Shown: positions 17,933 through 26,585, counted from the first letter of the stretch. The stretch is DNA of 64,000 bases from Duganella sp. Leaf126 (GCF_001423125.1 NZ_LMNW01000033.1:105854-169853); one strand, 5' to 3'. Made by a program: numbers and translations. Notes: generated from the letters alone by a model not told the origin.

Positions 17933-19180
17933 CTAGAAGAGCCGACACAGAACGGTATCGAGCAGATCGAGCATGTCGTCGATCTCATGCTCGCTGATGG
18001 TGAGCGCAGGGAACAGGCTGATGCCGCCGTCGAAGTGGTACACCAGCAAGCCATTTTCCTTGAGCTCGGCACGCACCTGCTGCGACTCGGCCGCCGTAAA
18101 GGGTTGCCCGCCGGCGTGGCGCAGGGCGATGCCGATCATCAGGCCCAGGCCCCGGACCTCGGCCACGCACGGATACGCCCGTCCGGCCAGCGCGGTGCGG
18201 ATCACCTGCCCCTTGCGCAGCACGCCGGCCAGCACGTCGTGCTGATCGATAAACTGCTGGGTAGCCAGGGCGGCGCTGCAACCGAGCGGATTGCCATCCT
18301 GCGTCGAACCCATCGCCACGGCCGGCACGGCGCCCCGGAACACGGCCGCCAGCGGCGCCCCGAGCACCGTCGCGCCCAGCGGCAGGTAGCCGGCATTGAG
18401 CCCCTTGGACAAGGTCACGATATCGGGCTGCAGGCCCAGTGCCTGCGACGCCAGGAAGGTGCCGCAGCGGCCCGCGCCGGTTGCCACCTCGTCGGCGATC
18501 AGCACCACGTCGTGCTGGCGGCACAGCTGCTGCACCGCTGCCCAGTACGCCGCGCTGGGCACGATCACGCCTGCCGATCCGAGCACCGGTTCCACGATCA
18601 TGGCTGCCAGCGCGGCGCCGTCGGCAGCAAGCAGTGCGGCCAGCGCAGCGAGCGATGCCGCTTCGTCGCGCGGGCCGGGGATGCGGCGAAACAGTGAAGG
18701 CGCCAGCTGTTCGGACGGTGCCAGTTCCGCTTGCAGCAAGCCGCCGGCCAGCGCTGCCAGCCAGCTGCCGCCATGGTAGCTGTCGTCGAAACTGACGATG
18801 GCGCGCTTGCCGGCACGGCCCGACCGTTCCTGGTAGAGACAGGCCAGGCGCAGGGCGGTCTCCACGGCGGAGGAGCCGGTGGTGGACAGATAGACGGCGC
18901 CGCCGGGCATCGCGCACCGGTCCAGCAAGGCCTCGGCCAGCTGTTCGGCGTAGTCGTGCGACGTGTCGAACAGGGTGGCGTAGCCGAGCTGCGACAAGGT
19001 GCGTGCGATCGCCCCGGTGACGGCGTCGTGGGCACCGCCCAGCGCCATATTCCACAGGCCGCTGGCGCAATCGAGGTATTCGATGTTGCGGTCATCGGTG
19101 ACCACCAGCCCGGCGCTGGCGCGCAGGCGCAGTGACGCCGGTGCGCCGGGTGCCGAAAACGGCCGCCATAACTTAGCCAT
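17933..19180 (-). CDS. Class III PLP aminotransferase, daptide-type (DapC/MpaC-like)
   Basis: 415 residues from the ATG that overlaps the protease stop by eight bases. Class III (omega-transaminase) features: LDCASGLWNMALGGAH near residue 35, STTGSSAVETALRLA near 98, FDDSYHGGSW near 130, IVEPVLGSAGVIVP near 198, LIADEVATGAGRCGTF near 230 (the PLP-contacting Asp), and the Schiff-base lysine in VTLSKGLNAGYLPLG near 262. Such enzymes move amino groups onto ketones. In daptide pathways the homologous aminotransferase aminates the C-terminal ketone left after Thr decarboxylation. The overlapping operon with methyltransferase, protease, SDR and Thr-ending precursors supports this. An alternative is a free small-molecule transaminase, but the context argues against it. 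Confidence 0.9.
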   Translation of the reverse strand: MAKLWRPFSAPGAPASLRLRASAGLVVTDDRNIEYLDCASGLWNMALGGAHDAVTGAIARTLSQLGYATLFDTSHDYAEQLAEALLDRCAMPGGAVYLSTTGSSAVETALRLACLYQERSGRAGKRAIVSFDDSYHGGSWLAALAGGLLQAELAPSEQLAPSLFRRIPGPRDEAASLAALAALLAADGAALAAMIVEPVLGSAGVIVPSAAYWAAVQQLCRQHDVVLIADEVATGAGRCGTFLASQALGLQPDIVTLSKGLNAGYLPLGATVLGAPLAAVFRGAVPAVAMGSTQDGNPLGCSAALATQQFIDQHDVLAGVLRKGQVIRTALAGRAYPCVAEVRGLGLMIGIALRHAGGQPFTAAESQQVRAELKENGLLVYHFDGGISLFPALTISEHEIDDMLDLLDTVLCRLF

Positions 19181-20357
19181 GCAACACCCCCTTGCGCAAC
19201 TGGTGAAGGTGGGCAGTGGCCTGGCGCACGCCGCGGTAAGCCAGCAGCACCACCGCCAGGGCAGCGAGCACGCTGGCACCCAGAGGCGAATACGGTGCCA
19301 GCCAGCGGTAGATGTTGAACAGGCCCATCAGCCAGAACGCGGGGACGGCAACCGTGGCGCCCAGGCCGAACCACGGCAGCCAGGCCGGCTCGTCCGCGGG
19401 CTTGGCGCTGGTCAGCGCACCGAGACCGACCAGCCGTGCCGCGCGGCGCCACGCGGCAGCCACCGCGCGCTGGTGCAGATTGGGCAGGCCGGACAGGTAC
19501 ACCGCGATCCAGTAGCCGTCCAGCTTGACGAAGGGGAACAGATTGAGCAGCGCTATCAGGCTGTTGATGATGGCCAGGGTCATCAACAGGTCCACGCCGC
19601 ACGCGATCCAGGCGCTCAGGAGCAAACACGACAGCAGCAACTGGAACACCACGCCGGCCAGCGCCACCGCCACCTTGGCGCCGGTCGAAGGCAGGCGCCA
19701 GGTGGCGCTGACATCGCAATAGGCGATCGGCGCCAGGTACAGGAAGCTGATGCCGACCGCCTCCACCGCGCCACCGAAGTATTTGCAGACGACCGCGTGG
19801 CTCAGTTCATGACCGGCGACGATCAGCAGCATGATGACCAGCACCAGGACGGCCTGCACGTAATCGAGCTGGTACATATAGGCTTGCAGCGGTTTGTCCA
19901 GTGCGCGCGGCGCCAGCACGAACAGCAGCATCGGCAGCAGGCAGATGGCCAGGCAGGCGGCCCGCGCGGGCAGGCCGAACAGGCCGGCGATCAGGGGGCG
20001 GTGGCGGTCGAGGAAGGCATCCGGATTCCACAGCACCAGCTTGGCGTCGGTCACCGCCGCCAGCCGTTCCAGCAGCGGCTTGGGCGCCGCTGCCCGCACG
20101 GCGTCATGCAGCATGCCGTTGCTGGCAAACCAGTCGAGCAGCGTGCGCACCTGGGCGGCCGTGAAGTCGCCTGGCGCCAGGCACAGTTGTTCGGCCGAGC
20201 GCGCCCCGTCCAGGCTGCGCAGAAAGCCGGTTTCCCGCATCCCCATGCGAAAATATTTTTTCTGGCGGCGGTCGTAGACCACGCATTTGCCGTCCACGGC
20301 CGGTTCAAACTCGAGCTCGGCGTTCACCAGCGGTGCGCCTGCGGTCGCCGCGTTCAT
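19173..20357 (-). CDS. M50-family intramembrane metalloprotease with N-terminal PqqD-like domain
   Basis: 394 residues. Start chosen at MNAATAG because its ATG overlaps the methyltransferase TGA (ATGA). Residues about 25-90 (KKYFRMGMRETGFLRSLDGA, then FTAAQVRTLLDWFASNGML) look like a PqqD/RRE-type peptide-binding domain. Then come TM helices around IVAGHELSHAVV, which holds HExxH, and the second M50 motif LNLFPFVKLDGYW (NxxPxxxxDG) near residue 275. This is a full site-2-protease-type active site. It is the likely leader peptidase of the RiPP, as daptide clusters carry an intramembrane metalloprotease. A frame running upstream to 20624 is a shadow of the methyltransferase gene. Confidence 0.88.
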   Translation of the reverse strand: MNAATAGAPLVNAELEFEPAVDGKCVVYDRRQKKYFRMGMRETGFLRSLDGARSAEQLCLAPGDFTAAQVRTLLDWFASNGMLHDAVRAAAPKPLLERLAAVTDAKLVLWNPDAFLDRHRPLIAGLFGLPARAACLAICLLPMLLFVLAPRALDKPLQAYMYQLDYVQAVLVLVIMLLIVAGHELSHAVVCKYFGGAVEAVGISFLYLAPIAYCDVSATWRLPSTGAKVAVALAGVVFQLLLSCLLLSAWIACGVDLLMTLAIINSLIALLNLFPFVKLDGYWIAVYLSGLPNLHQRAVAAAWRRAARLVGLGALTSAKPADEPAWLPWFGLGATVAVPAFWLMGLFNIYRWLAPYSPLGASVLAALAVVLLAYRGVRQATAHLHQLRKGVLHG

Positions 20358-21184
20358 GCTGCCGCCTCGCGGTGGGTGAGCACGTAGTAGCGCAGATCGG
20401 CAAACGTGTGCTCGTGGTCGATCACCAGCGGCGACGCCGCGATTTCCGCCTGCATCAGCGCGCGCGGCAACCACGCCTTGCTGCTGCAGCCCAGGCTGCG
20501 CCGCGTCGCACCGGCCCAGTCGAGCTGCTCGCGGTACACATTGAATTGCAGGGTGCCGCCGTCGGCGCTGAGCTGCTGGCCGATCACGGCAAAATCGATC
20601 CCCTCGTCGTTCTCGTGCGACCACATGTCGGTCATCGTGGTGTACAGGCCGGTGTTCGGACCGTCGGGATCGATGGTGTCGAACACGAAACGTCCGCCCG
20701 GCGCCAGGTGGCGGGCCACGCAGGCATACAGGCCGGCGCGCAGCGGCGCGCTGCGCAGCAGGCTGATGCTGGTGATGCCAAGTATGATGAGGTCGTATTG
20801 CTGGTCCAGTGCGAACTGCGTCATGTCGCCCTGCATGAAGCGCACCCGGTCCGCGATGTCGGCGTGGTCCTGCGCGCCATGCAGCGCGGCCAGCGCCAGC
20901 ATGTCGGCCGACAGCTCGAGCCCGTCCACGCGGGCGCCCAGGCGCGCCAGCGGAAAACTCAGGCGGCCGGCGCCACAGGCCAGGTCGAGCACGCGCATGC
21001 CGGGCTGCAGGTGACGTTCGAACGCGGGCAAGTCTTCGATATAGGTGCCGAGGAAGCGGTCGTAAAAGCCGGCGAAGTGCGGACCGTAGAGGTCGCCCGT
21101 GTAGTCGGCTGCCACCCCCAGCTGGTGCAGCTTGTGAAAGATGCCGAAATAATTATCGTTGTCAGGCAGAGCAAGATTAGTCAC
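20354..21184 (-). CDS. Class I SAM-dependent methyltransferase, daptide-type candidate
   Basis: 276 residues from a GTG start; GGAGTGATC upstream on the minus strand gives the ribosome site, and the start overlaps the preceding stop by eight bases. SAM motif I is RVLDLACGAGRLSFPLARLG near residue 65, motif II is DGLELSADML, and MQGDMTQFALDQQYDLIIL gives the post-I and motif IV parts. The N-terminus (FHKLHQLGVAADYTGDLYGP) fits small N-methyltransferases. In the daptide scheme such an enzyme dimethylates the new C-terminal amine. Placement between the recognition protein and the protease supports a peptide substrate. Confidence 0.88.
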   Translation of the reverse strand: MTNLALPDNDNYFGIFHKLHQLGVAADYTGDLYGPHFAGFYDRFLGTYIEDLPAFERHLQPGMRVLDLACGAGRLSFPLARLGARVDGLELSADMLALAALHGAQDHADIADRVRFMQGDMTQFALDQQYDLIILGITSISLLRSAPLRAGLYACVARHLAPGGRFVFDTIDPDGPNTGLYTTMTDMWSHENDEGIDFAVIGQQLSADGGTLQFNVYREQLDWAGATRRSLGCSSKAWLPRALMQAEIAASPLVIDHEHTFADLRYYVLTHREAAA

Positions 21185-23201
21185 CGATCACTCCTTGTTG
21201 CTGTAAGTTGGTACGGGCCGTGGCCAGGCTGGCGCCGGCGTCGTCGGCAGTCACGTTGAACTGTGCGCTCAGGCTCGCGCACAGGTCGGCATCGGCGGCG
21301 CCGGTCCACCATGCCTCGGCGATCACGGCCATCGCCTGGCTGATTCGCAGCAACCGCCGCTGCTGGCGCCACCAGACGATGTACTGGCCGCCGATGGCAA
21401 TGATCTGCGGGCGCTCGCCGGTCCGGGCCGTTCCGCAGGCGCCGCCATAAAAGCGGTTCGCCATGCCGGCGCTCGATACCTGCATGTGGGCGGCGACGCT
21501 GCCGTCGCCCAGCAGCGGCATCAGCGCCGCCGGCAGCCCCAGCATGTCGAAGAACAGGGTCATGTTCGGATAGGCGCGGCGAATTTCGCAGTATTGGCCG
21601 GCAAACGCTTCGGGCATCTGGCTGCACTGGCTGCACTGCGACCGCACCGGACAGGTGGCGCAGTCGCGCCGCACCGTCGCCAGCTGCTGGCGCTTGCGGG
21701 CCTCGAGCACCAGGTCGTCATAGCGCTGGGCAGTGCTGCCGATCGCGGGGGTATCGCGACAGGTGCTCACTTCACCCTGCGGCCCCACCTGCAGACGACG
21801 CATCAGGTGGACACGGCAGCTGCCATTGACGCCCCAGCGGCAGCGGTTATCGACCGCCAGGTTGACGGCCGGCGGCGCGCCATGCAGTTCGCCGCTGCGC
21901 TCGAACAGCGCGAGCCGCGCACGCAGGGCCGCGACATCGGCACTGTCGCGTATCTGGAGAAAATATTGCACGCCTGGACGCAGCGTGCTGCCGGCCGCCC
22001 CCAGCTGGGCCAGCGGCAAGTCTGCCGACTCGAACTGCACCGATTTGCCGTCCAGTGCCAGCCGCGCCTGCGCAGCGTGCGGTTCGGCCACCAGCACGTA
22101 GGCGTGCTTGGGCCAGCCGTCGGTTTCTGCCAGCGCCGGCGTGCGCAGGTCGGGCAGCAGCTCGTTATAGCGGCGTTCGGTTGCACGCAGCACCACGGCG
22201 CTGCGCAGGTCGAGATCGGAGGCGGCCCAGGCGTAGGCAGCGCGGCGCGCAGCCGGTGCCAGGTCGGCATCGAGTTCGAGGTGATTCAGCGACGGCAGCT
22301 GCTTGGCGTCGAAGTAACTGCCGGTGCGCAAGGCAAGATGCCCATTGGTGCCATACAACTGGCAGCGCGCGGTGCGCCGGGCGCCGTTGTCGATGGTGCA
22401 GCGGGGATCGGTGGCCAGCTGTGCCTGCAAGTCGGGCGCGAGATCGGCGCCATCCAGCGCGATGGCCGTCACCAGCGCCGGTGCGCACTGCGCATAGACG
22501 GCGGCGGTAAAGGCGCTGCTGTCGGCATGCAGCCGGTATTGACGGCCGCCGCCCTGGGCCAGCAGGAGGTCGAGGGTCGCCTGCAGCACCGGTGCTGCCA
22601 GTTGCAGCGCCCAGATCGGCACCGGCCCGGCGTCGGCCGAGGATTGCGTCGCCAGCCATTGCAGCTCGGCAGCGAGCAGCGGGCCCGCCAGCAGGCCGGT
22701 CTGGACCACGTCGTGGACCGTCAACAGGCCGCTCAGATAAGGGGAAGAAGAAGGAGAAGACAGCGCGGCCGGCGCGCAAGCGGCGTGGCGGCACAGCCAT
22801 GCGGCGATCACGCCGGGGTCGGTGTCTGCCTGCCAGGCGCTGCGCTCGCGCAGGGCGGCGGCGACCTTGTCGTTGGCGCCGTCGAGGGGGCCGGAGAGAA
22901 AAAATTCCGCGTGCGGCTGCAAGGCGTCGATGCCGCGCAACAGTTGCAACGTGGGTGCTGCATTGTAGGGGGTGACACAAAAATGGTACGCCTCGGTGCG
23001 CTGACGCAGCAGTTGCCTGACCAGGTCCGACGCCCGTCCCTCGGGCCGACCACGGTACAGCTTGACACCGATGCCCTGTGCGGCCATCGCGGCTGCGATG
23101 TGCGCGTCATGGATATCGAAACCGACACCGCTCACGTATTCGACGTCCAGTTTTACTCTGGCAAAGCCTATGGTCTTCACATTGTTCCCCAGATCGGTCA
23201 T
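21177..23201 (-). CDS. Candidate precursor-recognition protein: corrinoid-like start, SPASM-like cysteines, PqqD-like C-terminus
   Basis: 674 residues, first enzyme-size gene after the precursors. Residues about 10-110 resemble a cobalamin-binding Rossmann domain (HIAAAMAAQGIGVKLYRGRP, then CVTPYNAAPTLQLLRGIDAL), as in B12 radical-SAM enzymes. No CxxxCxxC radical-SAM motif is visible where it should follow. Cysteines at about 454, 462, 481, 514, 517, 523, 526 and 538 (NRCRWGVNGSC, EVSTCRD, CATCPVRSQCSQC, QYC) are spaced like a SPASM auxiliary-cluster domain. Residues about 600-672 (IAIGGQYIVWW, then WWTGAADADLCASLSAQF and NLQQQGVI) read as a PqqD/RRE domain. I infer a catalytically retired radical-SAM relative that now binds the precursors. 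Daptide clusters carry a RiPP recognition protein; homology to it needs testing. Confidence 0.7.
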   Translation of the reverse strand: MTDLGNNVKTIGFARVKLDVEYVSGVGFDIHDAHIAAAMAAQGIGVKLYRGRPEGRASDLVRQLLRQRTEAYHFCVTPYNAAPTLQLLRGIDALQPHAEFFLSGPLDGANDKVAAALRERSAWQADTDPGVIAAWLCRHAACAPAALSSPSSSPYLSGLLTVHDVVQTGLLAGPLLAAELQWLATQSSADAGPVPIWALQLAAPVLQATLDLLLAQGGGRQYRLHADSSAFTAAVYAQCAPALVTAIALDGADLAPDLQAQLATDPRCTIDNGARRTARCQLYGTNGHLALRTGSYFDAKQLPSLNHLELDADLAPAARRAAYAWAASDLDLRSAVVLRATERRYNELLPDLRTPALAETDGWPKHAYVLVAEPHAAQARLALDGKSVQFESADLPLAQLGAAGSTLRPGVQYFLQIRDSADVAALRARLALFERSGELHGAPPAVNLAVDNRCRWGVNGSCRVHLMRRLQVGPQGEVSTCRDTPAIGSTAQRYDDLVLEARKRQQLATVRRDCATCPVRSQCSQCSQMPEAFAGQYCEIRRAYPNMTLFFDMLGLPAALMPLLGDGSVAAHMQVSSAGMANRFYGGACGTARTGERPQIIAIGGQYIVWWRQQRRLLRISQAMAVIAEAWWTGAADADLCASLSAQFNVTADDAGASLATARTNLQQQGVIGD

Positions 23202-23205
23202 GACA

Positions 23206-23228
23206 AGCGGTCCTCGCAGAGGACCGCT
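23206..23228 (-). promoter_or_regulatory. Perfect 10-bp hairpin sequestering the ribosome site of the recognition-protein gene
   Basis: AGCGGTCCTC (23206-23215) and GAGGACCGCT (23219-23228) are exact reverse complements around a 3-base loop. In the minus-strand RNA the 3' arm carries GAGGA, nine bases before the ATG at 23201, so it is the Shine-Dalgarno of the downstream gene. There is no U-tract, so it is not a normal terminator. It lies 24 bp after the second precursor's stop. Such stems between RiPP precursors and enzymes reduce enzyme output relative to peptide. Confidence 0.8.
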
Positions 23229-23252
23229 CAGGGTCTACGTGTTACGGATGTC

Positions 23253-23360
23253 TTACGTTGCTACGACCACACCGATGGCGATGCCGATGGCAACGCCTTC
23301 CCAGAAAGCGTCGGACAGCGGGGATTTAACGGCTGGCAGCGATTCGATTTGCAGTTCCAT
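23253..23360 (-). CDS. Daptide-like RiPP precursor peptide 2
   Basis: 35 residues, too short for usual gene calling, but with AAGGAT seven bases before the ATG. The N-terminal part is MELQIESLPAVKSPLSD, followed by AFWE and the tail GVAIGIAIGVVVAT. It shares MEL-IE-LP--K-P-SD--W and GVA-GIAI with the other precursor, while third bases differ, a sign of selection on the peptide. The tail is entirely Gly/Ala/Val/Ile and ends in Thr, the residue daptide enzymes convert. The Trp and acidic residues mark a likely leader/core border near residue 20. It is co-transcribed with precursor 1 (26-bp gap) and the tailoring genes. Confidence 0.85.
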   Translation of the reverse strand: MELQIESLPAVKSPLSDAFWEGVAIGIAIGVVVAT

Positions 23361-23386
23361 GATTTATCCTTTGAAAGTGATTTAAA

Positions 23387-23488
23387 TTACGTCGCGATGA
23401 TAACGATGGCGATGCCGACAGCTACGCCCCATTCCATGTCGCTCATTGGGGCTTTAATTTCGGGCAATGCTTCGATATGCAGTTCCAT
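23387..23488 (-). CDS. Daptide-like RiPP precursor peptide 1
   Basis: 33 residues with AAGGGAA upstream of the ATG. N-terminal part MELHIEALPEIKAPMSD, then MEW and the tail GVAVGIAIVIIAT. The conserved positions (MEL, IE, LP, K, P, SD, W) point to a recognised leader; the variable ones (His/Gln, Ala/Ser, Glu-Ile/Ala-Val) are conservative changes. The tail is strongly hydrophobic, would form a short membrane-active helix, and ends in Ala-Thr just before TAA. It is the first clear gene of the minus-strand operon. If processed like daptides, the final Thr would become a dimethylated diamine, leaving a peptide with an amine at each end. Confidence 0.87.
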   Translation of the reverse strand: MELHIEALPEIKAPMSDMEWGVAVGIAIVIIAT

Positions 23489-23511
23489 TATATTTCCCTT
23501 AATTTAAAAAT

Positions 23512-23577
23512 TTAGAATAAAGAACTCCCATCAAGCTGAATATATAAATTCAGCCCGCCAAGTTTTCGATAATCCAT
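23512..23577 (-). CDS. Possible 21-residue upstream ORF before the precursors
   Basis: ATG at 23577 with AGGGAA eleven bases or so upstream, reading MDYRKLGGLNLYIQLDGSSL plus a final Phe, stop at 23512, ending 23 bp before precursor 1. It has no resemblance to the precursor peptides. It could be a leader ORF that tunes translation, or chance. The 23536-23553 dyad lies inside it. Confidence 0.3.
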   Translation of the reverse strand: MDYRKLGGLNLYIQLDGSSLF

Positions 23578-23668
23578 GGTGATTTCCCTGTGACCAGGGG
23601 ACTGCCCGGCATGCCAGCAACGGTGTCGCTGTCACGTTCGGAAGAGTGCGGCTGCAGCTCTTGGATAC

Positions 23669-23698
23669 ATCCTAGCATGTGATTTTTTTTGAATGCAA
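23669..23698 (-). promoter_or_regulatory. Possible sigma-70 promoter of the precursor operon
   Basis: On the minus strand TTGCAT (23693-23698) and an extended -10, TGC-TAGGAT (TAGGAT at 23669-23674), are 18 bp apart. Transcription would start near 23661 and give a 5' leader of about 170 bases before precursor 1. Both boxes deviate from consensus, so this is a weak call. Confidence 0.35.
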
Positions 23699-23813
23699 GA
23701 CACAAATTTGCCTGCTTTTGATGCTTTCAGAACATGATTTTGATAATTTTGTGACAATCCGTGAGTATTCGATCCGCATATCAAACAGTTAAGCTCGCCT
23801 GCGTCCAAAAAAC

Positions 23814-23841
23814 TTGAAAAATAATTTTTTTGTTTTTTCAA
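23814..23841. repeat. A/T-rich inverted repeat in the divergent control region
   Basis: TTGAAAAA at its left end and TTTTTTCAA at its right end face each other across a T-rich core. The phased A- and T-tracts would bend the DNA or weaken the duplex. It could act as a bidirectional terminator-like stem or as an UP-type element for the divergent promoters; nothing further can be read. Confidence 0.4.
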
Positions 23842-23965
23842 AAAAAATAATTTCTGGATGACGCCGTTGTATTTCGTTCCTAGCGATTGACCTTTTTTTA
23901 TGGAACCGATTAAATTGCACGCGCAGAGGCACTTTTATTGGATGACTTTTACAGGGAGATCGGCA

Positions 23966-24652
23966 ATGAGCGTGAAAATGGCGGCACTGAATATATTCAC
24001 CGACCCCAGCCGGGCTTTTTTATCGGAGCAGACTGAAAACAAGGCGTGGTTGCCATTAATGGTCGTGCTGCTGGCGTCGATCGTATCGTTCCTGGTCTAT
24101 TACCAGGCGGTGGATTTCGCCTGGCTGCAGGACAATCTGGTGGCCGCGATGGAACCGGCCCAGCGCGAGGCCGGCAAGCGGATCCTGACCATGAAGGCGC
24201 TGGTGATCGGCAGCCTGCTCAGCGTGGTGATCCTGGTGCCGCTGACCCAGCTGCTGCTGGCCGGCTACCTGCACCTGGCGGCCAAGATCAGCCACTCCAC
24301 CCGCACCTTCGGCGCCTGGTTCGCGCTGGTGGCGTGGACCGCCTTGCCCTCGGCCCTGTTTCTGCCGCTGACCCTGGGTCAACTCCTGCTGAGCAAGAAC
24401 TTCCAGCTCAGCCCGGAACAGCTCAATCCGTTTACCGTCAACCAGCTGCTGCTGCATCTGCCCAGTGGCGCGCCGTGGCAATCGCTGACCGACAGCATCA
24501 ACCTGCTCAGCCTGTGGAGCCTGGGGCTGCTGATCATGGGGGTGCGCAACTGGACGCAGCGCAGCACCGTGAGTGCCGCCGTGGTCGTGCTGCTGCCGTA
24601 TGGCGTGATCTACGGCCTGTGGGCGCTGAGCGCTGCCCTGGGTACGCGATGA
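23966..24652 (+). CDS. Yip1-family membrane protein opening the export operon
   Basis: 228 residues from the ATG at 23966, which has GGGAG nine bases upstream; the earlier ATG at 23900 lacks a ribosome site and adds an atypical N-terminus. The start MAALNIFTDPSRAFLSEQTE holds the Yip1 PxxxF signature, then five hydrophobic helices, among them WLPLMVVLLASIVSFLVYY, VIGSLLSVVILVPLTQLLLA and FALVAWTALPSALFLPLTL. Its stop overlaps the ATG of the MacA-like gene (ATGA). Yip1 members often accompany MacA/MacB-type exporters. It pairs with the Yip1 gene on the minus strand, suggesting a shared membrane role in export or protection. Confidence 0.85.
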   Translation: MSVKMAALNIFTDPSRAFLSEQTENKAWLPLMVVLLASIVSFLVYYQAVDFAWLQDNLVAAMEPAQREAGKRILTMKALVIGSLLSVVILVPLTQLLLAGYLHLAAKISHSTRTFGAWFALVAWTALPSALFLPLTLGQLLLSKNFQLSPEQLNPFTVNQLLLHLPSGAPWQSLTDSINLLSLWSLGLLIMGVRNWTQRSTVSAAVVVLLPYGVIYGLWALSAALGTR

Positions 24653-25895
24653 TGAAAAAGCAGTTCATCATCGGCGCCATCGTGGTGGTCCTGGCGTCGC
24701 CGTTTGCGGTGCAGGCCTTCAAGCCGGCCAAGGGCAAGCGTGTCGAGTCCGCAACCGTGACCCTGCGCAAGCTGAGCACGTCGGTCCTGGCATCGGGCAC
24801 GCTGGCGTTTCAGGAACAGGTGCAGCTGTCGCCCGAGGTGATCGGCAAGGTCACGCGCATCCTGGTCAAGGAAGGCGACCACGTGACGCCCGGCCAGGAA
24901 TTGCTGCTGATCGATGAAAAGGCTTACCGCGCCGAAGTCGAGCAGCAGGAGGCGGCGGTACGCCAGCAGCGCTTGAATATCCAGCAGCAGGACATCGCAC
25001 TGGCCAACCAGAAAGACCAGCTCGATCGCAAGAAGGACTTGAACCAGCGCGGCTACATCACCAAGCCGCAGCTCGAGGACGCCCAGTTCAGCTACGACCG
25101 GGCCCGGCTCGATTTGCGCATCTCGCAGGAAAACTTGGCCCAGGCCGAGGCGGTGCTGCGACAAAGCCGCGAGCGGCTGGCCAAGACCATCATCCGCGCT
25201 CCGCTGTCGGGCACGGTCACGGCAGTCGACATCAAGCTCGGCGAAACGGCCGTCGCCAGCCAGATCGGCATCCCGGGCGCCAGCATGATGACCATCGCCA
25301 ATACCGATAGCCTGATGGCGGAGGTCAACGTGGATGAGGCCGATATGAGCTCGTTCAACCTGGACAGCAAGGTGGCGCTGTATGTCTCGGCGTACCCGGA
25401 TGCGCCGCTGCAGGGCAAGGTGCGCAGCATTTCCATGCAGCCGAGGAAACCGAGCGAGGCCGGCGCCAACGCCCAGGGCAAGACCTACAGCGTGAAGGTA
25501 TCGCTGCAACAGCCCGAAGGCATCCGCCTGCGCCCCGGCATGACGTTCAGGGCCGAGATCTATGCCGAGCAGGCCGGCCAGTTGCTGACGGTGCCGGTGC
25601 AGGCAGTGCTGAGCAATAACGACGAAAACGGCGGCGGCCAGGAAGGCAGCAAGCGGCGCGCGCCCGAGGTGGTCAACTATGTGTTCGTCAATAACGGCGG
25701 CGTGGCGGAAAAGCGGCTGGTCAAGCTGGGCGTGTCCAACGACCAGTACCAGGCCATCGTCAACGGCTTGCGCCAGGACGAGACCGTGGTAACCGGCCCC
25801 TACCGCGAACTGCGGCATCTGGTCGATGGCGACAGCCTCGACCATCCGCCAGCGCCGCCGGCCAGCCGCGCAGCCGCTGCAACGGGCACTTACCG

Positions 25896-25899
<4 letters not shown>
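24649..25899 (+). CDS. MacA-like periplasmic adaptor (HlyD/RND membrane-fusion family)
   Basis: 416 residues. An N-terminal TM anchor (FIIGAIVVVLASPFAVQAF) is followed by a barrel-sandwich lipoyl half (LSPEVIGKVTRILVKEGDHV), a coiled-coil hairpin (residues about 95-175, rich in QQ, RQQR and LAQAE repeats) and the second lipoyl half with a beta-barrel (APLSGTVTAVDIKLGETAVA, then TIANTDSLMAEVNVDEAD). This adaptor joins an inner-membrane ABC exporter to an outer-membrane channel. No TolC-like gene lies here, so a chromosomal TolC elsewhere is implied. It overlaps the ATPase gene (ATGA), so the exporter subunits are translationally coupled and probably export the RiPP. Confidence 0.92.
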
Positions 25900-26576
<677 letters not shown>

Positions 26577-26585
26577 GACATCTCA

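Larger units (their letters stand above)
23489..23965. other. AT-rich divergent control region of the daptide-like cluster
   Basis: This 477-bp stretch separates the precursor operon from the export operon and is far richer in A and T than the surrounding genes, with long A- and T-runs around 23680-23690 and 23810-23850. It holds a possible promoter for the precursor operon, a possible 21-codon upstream ORF and an A/T-rich inverted repeat (each listed separately), and the start of the export operon. CTGAATATATAAATTCAG at 23536-23553 is a 6-6-6 dyad and a candidate operator. No larger gene is convincing. Confidence 0.7.

Noticed and set aside
21177..23201. Active radical-SAM enzyme
   Set aside because: No CxxxCxxC motif is visible; only the SPASM-like cysteines and flanking domains remain, so I did not call it an active radical-SAM protein.
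23632..23841. 69-codon minus-strand frame upstream of the precursors that also ends in Thr
   Set aside because: It starts at a TTG in a poly-A/T tract with no ribosome site, and its residues show no leader or core similarity to the two precursors. The Thr end is chance.
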